Below, one piece after another: positions 1 through 7,343 of a stretch of 32,967 nt of DNA. The stretch comes from Gemmatimonadota bacterium (GTDB lineage Bacteria; Latescibacterota; UBA2968; UBA8231). Numbering within the stretch: position 1 is the first letter of the stretch; each line of letters begins with the position of its first letter. The stretch lies in assembly GCA_018673255.1 (NCBI GenBank), contig JABHDC010000083.1, forward strand, positions 1 to 32,967. The letters are read 5' to 3'. The position numbers and the translations under genes were made by a program. Below the pieces are notes generated by a model. The model made no database searches, was not told the origin of the DNA, and was given only the letters and a program-made list of their open reading frames with translations.

Positions 1-69
1 CGTGGCGAGAGCTACCGCCTGCGCCATCGTCGTCAGGCCGGACTCAGCAGCGGAGAGGAGAAAGACTGA
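1..69 (+). CDS. istB: IstB-like transposition helper ATPase, C-terminal end only
   Basis: The window opens inside a reading frame of 22 codons that stops at 67-69. It begins RGESYRLRHRRQAG, which resembles the basic tail of IS21-family IstB helper ATPases (RGESYRLR-type endings). IstB is the AAA+ regulator that works with the IstA transposase. All catalytic motifs lie outside the window, so the call rests on this short tail plus the IS21-type terminal repeats that follow within 25 bases. Functional state cannot be judged. Confidence 0.6.
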   Translation, partial: RGESYRLRHRRQAGLSSGEEKD

Positions 70-89
70 CCCCGCCCAAACCGGCGAAA

Positions 90-134
90 GTGTCCAATTC
101 GAAACCGATGAATGTGTCCACTTTTAAACCGATG
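90..134 (+). repeat. Two direct terminal repeats of the IS21-type end
   Basis: Copies lie at 90-110 and 114-134. They share GTGTCCA, then a variable T-rich core, then AAACCGATG, differing at 3-4 positions and separated by three bases. Multiple transposase-binding repeats at each end are typical of IS21. Confidence 0.6.
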
Positions 135-141
135 TTGACAC

Positions 142-693
142 GTGGCGGGCGACTACCCGCGCGTCATCAAATACAAGTTGGAGACCTTCTACCGTGAGAG
201 TGGACCCGCCGGTGTCGCTGTCGACGAGACGGCGATCCCTATCGACGGCCTCCTCTCCCGCCTCGCGACAACCGCCCTCCCCCAGATGACGATCGAGAAG
301 CTGGCCGAGTTCTTCGTCGACATGGGCCGCGTCGCTGGCACCGGTAGGGGGAACCCCAACGACCTGCGTGCGCTGAGACCATTGAACCCAGCACTGAGTG
401 GCGCAACGGACCTGAACTCGGAGCTGCTGCACCGCGGCCTCGATCTCCTGCTCGATGAGTCAGCTGTCATCTGTCTCCCCGGGACAATCCATCTCGAGGA
501 AGGAGCCGATTCACAGCGACAGGCCGCCAGCCGCATGATAGCCGGGGTGGCACAGACCCTCGAGACCCAACTCTCCGTACGCATGGCCGGCCTGGAAAGG
601 GCCCATCGGATGGTCATCACGGGCGTGGTGGAACTGGTCAAGGGTGCCGACCCGAAGCAGGTGGGTCGCTTGGTGCGGGAGGTAGCGGCCTAG
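142..693 (+). pseudogene. 3' part of an unknown gene, probably truncated by the IS element
   Basis: An open frame of 183 codons begins two bases after the inferred IS end and has an in-frame stop just upstream, inside the IS terminus. The only nearby start is the GTG at 142, with no Shine-Dalgarno sequence, so this is more likely the 3' remainder of a longer host gene than a complete gene. The product is soluble and mixed helical, with no membrane segment. Visible segments are YKLETFYRESGP near the start, LAEFFVDMGRVAGTGRG around residues 52-68 and a helical, charged end. I do not recognise the family. Its TAG overlaps the stop of the convergent DUF481 gene in the shared bases CTAG. Confidence 0.45.
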
Positions 694-1457
694 CCGCCAA
701 ACTTCACGCCGAAACTGACCGAAAGTTTGACGTCCGAATCTTTCACGCCCTGCGGGGGCTTCCGGTCAATTCGATAGTCGAGAACCGTCGTCTGGCGCAA
801 GGGACCGAAAAGAGGCGTGTTCAACTCTACGGTACCGAGTAGCCGGGCATCTGCCAGATCTGTGACACTCGGCTGGTAGTAGGCCGTCGACGACAGCGAG
901 ACCCCTCGTTCCGAGGATGCTGAGAGATTGAAGTAAGCGCTCACTCGTGCTTCGGATGTCTCGCTCTGGTGTGGGTCACCGAGCATCAGATCGAGACGCT
1001 CTTTTTCCCACATGATGGCGCTGCCGACAGCCAGTGTCAGGCGCTCGGCACGCACCAGATTCCAACGACTGCCGAAACCAATCAGAGAGCGCGCATCCAG
1101 GCGTCGAGAACGAGCGTAATCTCCCTGGACGAAGGCTTCCGGATGAACCAGCGACGACATCTTCAGGGTATACCGGAGATGGAGCACACCACTGTTGGCG
1201 TAACGTTTGCCGCCAAGGAATCCGGTGGCACCACGTACAACGATCAGCAGCGTCCCCCGCTCGCGTTCGAGTGTCAGATTACCTGCACCATCGGATCGCC
1301 GAACATCGACATTCCCGAAGTCACTGCTGACCGCGAAGCGGGCGCTACCTGAGAGCCCCTGCTTGCCGCGATAGGTCTCGATATTGACCTGCGCAGCACT
1401 CGAAGCTGCCCCGATGGCGAGCGTTGTTGCCACAGTCCAGAGGAGTCGTCGGTACAA
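690..1457 (-). CDS. DUF481 outer-membrane protein
   Basis: About 255 residues. The N-terminus (LYRRLLWTVATTLAIGAASSAAQ) is a typical Sec signal peptide with arginines and a hydrophobic core. The mature part is rich in alternating beta strands, with repeats of the sort FAVSSDFGNVDVRR, SLIGFGSRWNLVR and VDYRID-like segments, and ends VKLSVSFGVKFGG. This matches DUF481 (salt-induced outer-membrane protein, YdiY-like), predicted to be a beta-barrel of unknown function. The start chosen is TTG at 1455-1457, one base after the upstream kinase stop. The longer frame into the kinase gene has no credible site. The gene is probably cotranscribed and translationally coupled with the kinase. Confidence 0.72.
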   Translation of the reverse strand: MYRRLLWTVATTLAIGAASSAAQVNIETYRGKQGLSGSARFAVSSDFGNVDVRRSDGAGNLTLERERGTLLIVVRGATGFLGGKRYANSGVLHLRYTLKMSSLVHPEAFVQGDYARSRRLDARSLIGFGSRWNLVRAERLTLAVGSAIMWEKERLDLMLGDPHQSETSEARVSAYFNLSASSERGVSLSSTAYYQPSVTDLADARLLGTVELNTPLFGPLRQTTVLDYRIDRKPPQGVKDSDVKLSVSFGVKFGG

Positions 1458-1458
1458 G

Positions 1459-2379
1459 TCAGTGCTCGATCTCGATACGGACGCGCGTGCCCACGTCCAC
1501 CTGCGAAGCGATCCACATCCGACCACCAAACTGGCGTGTGACGAAATACGCCTTGGTCAGGCCGAAGCCGTCACCCATCGTCGGTTTATTGAGCGCATTC
1601 TGGGCGCGGTGACCGTAGTCGACGACCTGCTCAATCTCCTCTTCGGGAATCCCCAGTCCCTTGTCTTCGACGACGATCCGCAACTTGTGCCCATCGTCGA
1701 AGAGCCCCGCTGTGATCTCACCACCGGGATCGGTGTATTTGCGCGCATTGGCCAGAAGATCACGCAGCACGTCTTGAAGAACGCCAGGCATGGTGATCGT
1801 GTCGCCATCGACACTCTCAATATCGAGATGCACCACATAGTCAGTGGGCTCGGCGGCTGCAATGTTGTTGACGATGCGATAACGACCACGGGCATTCTGC
1901 TCAACTGCAGCCAGGAAGTCTCTGAAGTTCTGGTCAAGCTGGGCGATCGAATGCGCCAGCCATTCATCGGGCTGCTGTTGCCGGGCAAGCAATTCACGAA
2001 CACGAACATGAATGACCTCGAATACGGTGCGTGCCACCTCCACCAGTTCACGTACCTCATCTGCTTGGGCAGCGTCGCCATTCACTTCAAGGGTGGCCTC
2101 AATCGCCCCCATCACGGTCGCTTCCAGGGCATCGACCTCGCGAGCATGATCCAGAGCACGTTCGGCGTTCTCAAGATCATCGATGACAGTGGTAATGGCG
2201 ATGGCTGCCGGCTCCAGGCCGGCATCATCTGTGAGTCTATCACCCAACAGGAAGACAGTGCCATCAAGCACGGCGAGCACATTCAGGAAACTGTGCATAT
2301 GCAGCAGACTGGTCTGCTCCGTCGACAGAGTCAGATCATGGGTAATTTCAGTCTCGATCACTGAAGCTTCTCCATTCAT
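1459..2379 (-). CDS. Soluble histidine-kinase-like ATPase (HATPase_c)
   Basis: 306 residues without membrane segments. The C-terminal half has all Bergerat-fold boxes: N-box LLANARKYTDPGG, G1 VEDKGLGIPEEE and G2 GDGFGLTKAYFV, followed by GTRVRIEIE. The N-terminal part has LLHMHSFLNVLAVL (His29), an HxxxNxL pattern that may be the phospho-accepting box of a HisKA_2-like dimerisation helix. Between them is a long helical region. No sensor domain or receiver is seen, so input is probably cytoplasmic or by partner protein. The ATG at 2377-2379 is chosen because the region upstream lacks conserved character. No response regulator lies in the window. The gene directly downstream encodes the DUF481 barrel, a possible target or output. 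Confidence 0.8.
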   Translation of the reverse strand: MNGEASVIETEITHDLTLSTEQTSLLHMHSFLNVLAVLDGTVFLLGDRLTDDAGLEPAAIAITTVIDDLENAERALDHAREVDALEATVMGAIEATLEVNGDAAQADEVRELVEVARTVFEVIHVRVRELLARQQQPDEWLAHSIAQLDQNFRDFLAAVEQNARGRYRIVNNIAAAEPTDYVVHLDIESVDGDTITMPGVLQDVLRDLLANARKYTDPGGEITAGLFDDGHKLRIVVEDKGLGIPEEEIEQVVDYGHRAQNALNKPTMGDGFGLTKAYFVTRQFGGRMWIASQVDVGTRVRIEIEH

Positions 2380-2526
2380 TGGGTAACGAACGACCAAGGG
2401 TAGTAAAGCAAGATCACCGCTGTCTGGGAAAGACCGCGTCGGCCGGCACACATTCCATCTGCCTTGCCATCGTACCGCCTCGGGACTCACCTTGGCGACC
2501 TCAACCAGACTCACGAGAGGCCATCT

Positions 2527-3285
2527 GTGATTGATTTCCACTCCCTCGCTGACCGATTCCGGTCACCGGAGACTCGTGCGACCGCCCTCATGGGAAGTTG
2601 GGCCAGAGGGGACGCCGATGACTACAGCGATATCGACCTTGCTCTGTTTGAGTCGAATCAGGCAGAGAACTGCGACGGGCAGACGCATGTAGTCGACGGT
2701 AAGCTGGTGGTCGTCAGTTTTCTTTCACCAGAGCGAATCGAAGCCATCTTCCTGGCGCCCGAACTCGCATCCGAATCGATGCGAGGATTGCAGACATTCA
2801 GACCCCTCTGGGATCCCGAGGGTTATCTCGACGAACTGCAGTCACGGGCCCGGGATTTCGTCTGGGATACCACCATGCAGAGCAAGGCAGACAAGTGGGC
2901 GAGCAACGCACTGGTCGGCTGGGCGGAAGAAGCACACAAAGGACTCGGTGGCCTGGTTTCCAGCCACACGGGAAAGTTGATCAACGCACGCCACGGACTC
3001 TCCTGGGGGCTGATGAATGTCATGTGCATCCAGCGTGGCATTCTGATCTCAAGCGACAACAGCCAGTATCGAGACGTCGTGGAATCGCTCGGGAAGGATT
3101 CAGAGTGGGCACGGCTCAGTGAGGACGTCTTCGGGCTGACCGGTCTGGATCTGCCCAGCCAGGTCCGGGCGGGTCTGCGTCTCTATTCTCTGACAGTGGC
3201 CATGCTGCAGGGCAGCATCGATCCGAAGTGCGCCGATGTCATCAACGACACTGTCACCCTGATCAGAGCCGCGTTGCCTGAGTAG
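2527..3285 (+). CDS. Nucleotidyltransferase-domain protein (aminoglycoside-adenylyltransferase-like)
   Basis: 252 residues. The N-terminus has the polymerase-beta-type nucleotidyltransferase signature GSWARGDADDYSDIDLALF: the GS turn and the two metal-binding aspartates of DxD. The rest is a helical domain like that of stand-alone antibiotic nucleotidyltransferases. The GTG at 2527 is preferred over earlier starts because GAGAGG lies about seven bases upstream. Divergent from the kinase gene. The substrate is unknown. The neighbourhood of GNAT and APH genes suggests modification of small aminated molecules, but family membership alone does not prove aminoglycoside resistance. Confidence 0.8.
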   Translation: MIDFHSLADRFRSPETRATALMGSWARGDADDYSDIDLALFESNQAENCDGQTHVVDGKLVVVSFLSPERIEAIFLAPELASESMRGLQTFRPLWDPEGYLDELQSRARDFVWDTTMQSKADKWASNALVGWAEEAHKGLGGLVSSHTGKLINARHGLSWGLMNVMCIQRGILISSDNSQYRDVVESLGKDSEWARLSEDVFGLTGLDLPSQVRAGLRLYSLTVAMLQGSIDPKCADVINDTVTLIRAALPE

Positions 3286-3381
3286 CGTCATCAGGCCACC
3301 AATCGTTGCAGGAAGCCAGTTGGGAGGATACATGTCACAGAAGCCATTCCGGAAGTCGGCTGATGCCGACCGAAGAGTCCG

Positions 3382-4203
3382 ATGCTTGTTCGCCAGGTAA
3401 CACTGCGTGATGTGCCGGCGATCTGCGACGTCCACAGGGACTCCGATGGTCCCTGGGTAGACCCGGTGGAGTGCGCCATCTACGTCAATCATCGCCTGCT
3501 CAGGCCCTTCCACTGCCGGATTGCAGAACGTGATGGTCAGGTCGTCGGCCACGCAGAGTGGATCGTCAACCATGAACCAGACCGAGACACACCGTGTCTC
3601 TACCTGGGCATGCTCCAGGTTCGTGTCGACAGTCAGGGCACGGGCGTGGGCCGGCGCCTCATCGACGATGGACGTGCCCTGGCGCAGAGACAGGCCTGCA
3701 CGACGCTGCGCACCGTTCCCGACGGCGGTGCCATCGGCTTCTACGAGAAATGCGGCTTCTCTTACACCCCTGTGGCCCATAGCTTCCGGTTGCCGGTTCA
3801 ACACCATCCGATCTCAGGTTGGGATCGGGCAAGATCAGTACCGGCACGAGCCAGCCTCGAGCTACCCATGCGACTCGGCTGGGTCCAGGCCTGCTCCTCC
3901 CACATGTGGGAGATCTGCAACCATCATGCCGTGCTCGCCGATGAGGCGTGGCACCATCCGTGCCTGACGTCTCGGACATCTCCGGCATATGTCCAACTCA
4001 GGTATCGCGATACGTCGACGGCAATGCCTGTTGCGTGGGCGGCCCCCGAGACCCCCCTGGAGGCACTGATCGCGGCGGCACAAGCTCTGGCATCGGCGCA
4101 GCAGATTCGGGAACTGCTCCTGGCCATCGGCCCAGGGGAAGCCGCATCGATCCCTGGTGTCGTGTCGGCGGAGGATATCCCTATCATGGAGAGTGACGTT
4201 TGA
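3382..4203 (+). CDS. GNAT acetyltransferase with C-terminal extension
   Basis: 273 residues. Residues 1-140 are a GNAT domain: acetyl-CoA pyrophosphate loop QGTGVG (85-90) after the beta4 strand LYLGMLQV, and the motif-B end FYEKCGF (120-126). Residues 150-273 are not recognised. They contain MRLGWVQACSSHMWEICNHHAV and an alanine-rich helix near 225-250, and could be a second, degenerate substrate domain. The ATG at 3382 begins just at the conserved N-terminal strand (LVRQVTLRDVPAI). Acceptor unknown. It sits between nucleotidyltransferase and phosphotransferase genes of the same strand. Confidence 0.8.
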   Translation: MLVRQVTLRDVPAICDVHRDSDGPWVDPVECAIYVNHRLLRPFHCRIAERDGQVVGHAEWIVNHEPDRDTPCLYLGMLQVRVDSQGTGVGRRLIDDGRALAQRQACTTLRTVPDGGAIGFYEKCGFSYTPVAHSFRLPVQHHPISGWDRARSVPARASLELPMRLGWVQACSSHMWEICNHHAVLADEAWHHPCLTSRTSPAYVQLRYRDTSTAMPVAWAAPETPLEALIAAAQALASAQQIRELLLAIGPGEAASIPGVVSAEDIPIMESDV

Positions 4204-4358
4204 CCATCCGGAACCGGCTGGTGACACGAGGGGTCTCTTCGTTCCCGCGCCCAGAGTGGCGAACCATCCAACACCGTGGCTGTGGCCCGTCTGGATTGGC
4301 AATCTCAGGAAAGTGGTTCGGGTGACCGGTTCACATCCCTGGCAGGAACGCCAGCCGC

Positions 4359-5498
4359 TTGTCAGGTAGGTCTGCCATCTCTCAATACCTGACTGATCTC
4401 ACGGAGACCGAAGTCACCCGACTCGTCCGGAGATCTCTCGACAGCTCAACCGTGCACATCACCACGTGGGAGACGGAGCCTATCGCTTCAGGCCGAAGTG
4501 GCGCCTCCGTCTATCGTCTGAGTGGGATGTGCAAGGACGGGGAGACGGCATTCCCCTGGTCACTCATTCTCAAATTCTGCACCAATGTCAGACGCTTCCA
4601 CGTCGAACACGATGCGGATGATCTCAGCTGGCAACGCGAATACCTGCTGGGACAGAGCGGGCTTCTCAGCGACCAGACACCGGGGCTGACGCCCGCCCAA
4701 TACATCGACGGCATCGTGCTGAGTCCAACCGAGATCGCGATCTGGTTCGAGGACGTTGGCAGTGCCTGGGCCCGGGACTGGTCACTCGAACGCTACGGAC
4801 TGGCAGCCTTTCACCTGGGGCAGTTCAGCGCTCGATTTGCAGGCCGTCCCCCACAACTGCCCTGGCTGGGACGCAACCAGTGGCCGGAATACGTCGAAGC
4901 ATTCTGTCCTGGTGCTGTCGAGTCACTGCGGAAGCATCAGGACCATCCCGGTGTCCTGGCCGTGTATCCGGCTGCCCTTCAGACAAGACTGTATGCGCTG
5001 AACGAAGCATGTGACGACCTGATCTCCCGTGCCCAGGCGCAATCCTCGATGACCCTGTCCCATGGAGATGCGGGCGGACGCAATCTCTTCGATCGCGGCG
5101 GCGAAACGGTGGCCATCGATTGGGACGAAGTGGGCATCTCTCCGGTGGGCGAAGATGTTGCACGTATGGTCGGCAGCAGCTTGCACTGGTTCTTCATCGG
5201 GAAGATGGATCAGGCGCCGGCCCTGGCGGATCTGGTGTTGACCCGGTATCTGGAGGGACTGCACGATGGCGGCTTCAGGCAGGATCCGTCCACCGTTGCC
5301 TGTGTGTTCAAGGCCGTCCTTGGCACCATCTATGCCCTGAGCTATACGGGGATCGCCAACGGCATCGTAGAAGACCGAATCGAGCAGCGCGCTCGTGACG
5401 CCTACCAGACGACTGGTCCCCAATTGCTTGAGCACATGGGAGCCATCGCACAATTCTGCGCTGGTCAGGCCGACGAAGCTCGAGCCTTGCTGAAGTGA
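4359..5498 (+). CDS. APH-type phosphotransferase
   Basis: 379 residues with the aminoglycoside/choline-kinase fold. Visible elements are Lys72 in LILKF (ATP-binding strand), WQREYLLGQSG with the alpha-C glutamate (Glu94), the catalytic loop HGDAGGRN (His235-Asp237-Asn242) and the metal-binding IDWDEVG (around 253-259). The family phosphorylates hydroxyls of aminoglycosides, choline, homoserine, fructosamine and others, so the substrate is open. The start is probably TTG at 4359, since an in-frame TGA at 4323 excludes longer forms. AGGA at 4344 is somewhat far for a Shine-Dalgarno sequence. The 155 bases before it hold only an unsupported small frame. Confidence 0.84.
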   Translation: MSGRSAISQYLTDLTETEVTRLVRRSLDSSTVHITTWETEPIASGRSGASVYRLSGMCKDGETAFPWSLILKFCTNVRRFHVEHDADDLSWQREYLLGQSGLLSDQTPGLTPAQYIDGIVLSPTEIAIWFEDVGSAWARDWSLERYGLAAFHLGQFSARFAGRPPQLPWLGRNQWPEYVEAFCPGAVESLRKHQDHPGVLAVYPAALQTRLYALNEACDDLISRAQAQSSMTLSHGDAGGRNLFDRGGETVAIDWDEVGISPVGEDVARMVGSSLHWFFIGKMDQAPALADLVLTRYLEGLHDGGFRQDPSTVACVFKAVLGTIYALSYTGIANGIVEDRIEQRARDAYQTTGPQLLEHMGAIAQFCAGQADEARALLK

Positions 5499-5508
5499 GG
5501 TCGTCCAC

Positions 5509-6350
5509 ATGCACCCAGAATCGGTGACCCCGATGCACACTGAGCTTCCAGTTGAGTACCAACCCTGGGTCGACCAGGCGATCTCCTTTGCCAGGGGCGT
5601 GGGCCACCCCGGGCTCGTACTACTGGTGGGCTCGCGTGGCGCGGGTTATGCAGACAGCTGGTCCGACCTGGATCTGTGTATACTGGGAGACAAGGGTCGT
5701 CTCACACCCGAAGATCGACTCGAATACTCAGAAGACGGACAGGTGTTCAGGGATCGGGGTGACACTGAAGCCCACTGGACGTTCTACGACTGGAGCGATA
5801 CCGTTGCTCGCCTGAAGACCTGCGAGCCAGTCTTCACCTGGATCACGACCCGAAGTGTCTGTCTCAACGGACCACAGGACGCACACGACTGGCTGCTGGA
5901 ATCCTACTCCAGTCTGCCCCTTCCGTATGCGGAACTCTTCTCAGAAGGGCGATCGGTTCCTACATGCTGGACAGTGGAGGAGGCATCGCCATGGCGGCAC
6001 GGGGTGATGCCCCGGCAGGCGTCGCAGCCGCGGGGAGAGCGATCGACGCGGCCGCCAGGATCTGCTTGCTCGCCGACCGGCAGCCCTATCCCTATGGGAA
6101 GTGGCTCCTGAGGGCAGCACGCGACTCGAGGCTTGGCCCCGCCGTCACGCCAGTTCTCGACGAGATTGCGGCGACCATCGGGGAGCTATCCGACCCGCCA
6201 GAGGGCGTCGACTTCAGAGTGTGGACCCCCATCGCCAGACTCCGTCAACTGCGTGCAATTCTATCGAGTAACCTGCCCGCGATCGGCTGGGCGGGACCAT
6301 GGGTAACAGACCTGGGCCTGAACCTCCCGCTGGTTTTCCGAGGTGCCTGA
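5509..6350 (+). pseudogene. Nucleotidyltransferase gene broken by a one-base frameshift
   Basis: The first frame starts at ATG 5509 (GAGG eight bases upstream). It gives a nucleotidyltransferase domain with GSRGAGYADSWSDLDLCIL and continues sensibly to LPYAELFSE near 5943. After that it becomes low-complexity and stops at 6111. The -1 frame takes over at about 5940 with RRAIGSYMLDSGG, then DAAARICLLADRQPYPYGKWL, the helical domain expected after such an NTase, ending at 6350. Joined, the product would be about 280 residues, normal for the family. No slippery heptamer is visible, so a lost base (real mutation or sequencing error) is more likely than programmed frameshifting. Confidence 0.68.
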
Positions 6351-6359
6351 GGATATGAG

Positions 6360-7343
6360 ATGATCGAGTTCCGTAACGACCAAGCCCCACTGAGTCGTCG
6401 AACCTTCCTCGCCGCCTCAGCCGCGGCATCGGCCGGCGCCCTGGTCTCCGGGGTGCTGACACCACGAACCGTGGAGGCAGAAGTGGCTCGCACGAATGAC
6501 ATCGACCAGAAGTGGCTCGTCGCCACACAGCAAGGACTGTATTCGGGTATTCCAGGCGCAGAATGGGAACTCCTGGGCGGCTACACGGTACGACTCACGA
6601 GCATCCTGCGTTCACCCGGCCGAGTGGTGGTCGGTGGCGGCGCCGGTGTATGGGAAGTGCCGGCCCACGGTTGGTGGGTCCAGTTGCACGATGAAACCCT
6701 GACGGAAGCTCTTGGCTTGGCCCCCCTCCCAGGAGATCCCGGTGTACTCGTCGCGTCAGCCTATGGGATTGCCACCGGTCGGCGAGATGAGATCGACGCC
6801 GTCCGTTGGTCCTTCCACTCGGACAGCCTGTCACCGGACGATCGCTTCACAAGTGCCGTTGCTGTCCTCGGCGGCCACTGGATCGCCGCGACCGAGCAGG
6901 GCGTCCTCAGCTCTGATGGTGACCATTCTCAGTGGCACCCGTCGAATCTGCGTGGCGTAGCAGTGAGAGCACTGACGCACCTGCAAGGGCAGCTGTGGGC
7001 AGGGAGTGACGGCCGCGGGGTCTGGCGCAGCGACGATGGTCAGCACTGGTCGGCTGCAGGAAGCGGTCTAGACGGGGTGATCGTCTACGATCTGGCAGCT
7101 GACAATGGCGTCCTCCTCGCCGCCACCGAACGCGGTGTGTATGTCGGAGACGGCTCCGGCCCCTGGCGCCACATGGGCCCCGATCTCCGCATCGATGCCA
7201 TCGGCGCCGCCGGTGGAACCTGGATTGCAGGTGCCGATCCGGGCGGTGCGTGGAAATCGGCCGACGCGGGCCAGAGCTGGCATCAGGTCTCAGGCTTTCC
7301 CGATCGCATCGCCGCCATCGCCGCCCCCGAGAGTGTGAGATGA
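6360..7343 (+). CDS. Tat-exported beta-propeller protein
   Basis: 327 residues. The N-terminus has a twin-arginine signal, LSRRTFLAASAAASAGALVSG, followed by an AEVA-like cleavage region near residue 40. The mature part is repeats of about 40-45 residues with the BNR/sialidase-like pattern: WLVATQQGLYSG, VVVGGGAGVWEV, WIAATEQGVLSSD, LWAGSDGRGVWRSDDGQHW, LLAATERGVYVGD, WIAGADPGGAWKSADAGQSW. This suggests a propeller of about six blades in the periplasm or outside the cell. No catalytic residues are assignable. GAGG precedes the ATG at 6360. Its TGA overlaps the ATG of the next gene (ATGA), indicating coupled translation and a joint role. Confidence 0.75.
   Translation: MIEFRNDQAPLSRRTFLAASAAASAGALVSGVLTPRTVEAEVARTNDIDQKWLVATQQGLYSGIPGAEWELLGGYTVRLTSILRSPGRVVVGGGAGVWEVPAHGWWVQLHDETLTEALGLAPLPGDPGVLVASAYGIATGRRDEIDAVRWSFHSDSLSPDDRFTSAVAVLGGHWIAATEQGVLSSDGDHSQWHPSNLRGVAVRALTHLQGQLWAGSDGRGVWRSDDGQHWSAAGSGLDGVIVYDLAADNGVLLAATERGVYVGDGSGPWRHMGPDLRIDAIGAAGGTWIAGADPGGAWKSADAGQSWHQVSGFPDRIAAIAAPESVR

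Larger units (their letters stand above)
1..140 (+). mobile_element. Right end of an IS21-family insertion sequence
   Basis: The istB stop at 67-69 is followed by two copies of a 21-base repeat, starting GTGTCCA and ending AAACCGATG, and then GTTGACA ending at 140. IS21 elements carry multiple short terminal repeats and end in TG...CA, which fits. The left end and istA are outside the window, so the target duplication cannot be checked. The unrelated frame beginning at 142 suggests that the element interrupts a host gene. Confidence 0.6.

Noticed and set aside
1384..2364. Long plus-strand frame (326 codons) opposite the histidine-kinase gene
   Set aside because: The minus strand has all Bergerat-fold boxes; the plus frame has no family and is an antisense product of codon bias.
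3100..3807. Minus-strand frame opposite the nucleotidyltransferase and GNAT genes
   Set aside because: GNAT motifs lie on the plus strand; no ribosome-binding site or family for the minus frame.
4157..4369. Small frame between the GNAT and APH genes
   Set aside because: Overlaps the GNAT end, lacks a good start signal and shows no recognisable protein pattern.
5940..5950. Programmed frameshifting at the nucleotidyltransferase break
   Set aside because: No X-XXY-YYZ slippery sequence or stimulatory structure is visible; a lost base is simpler.
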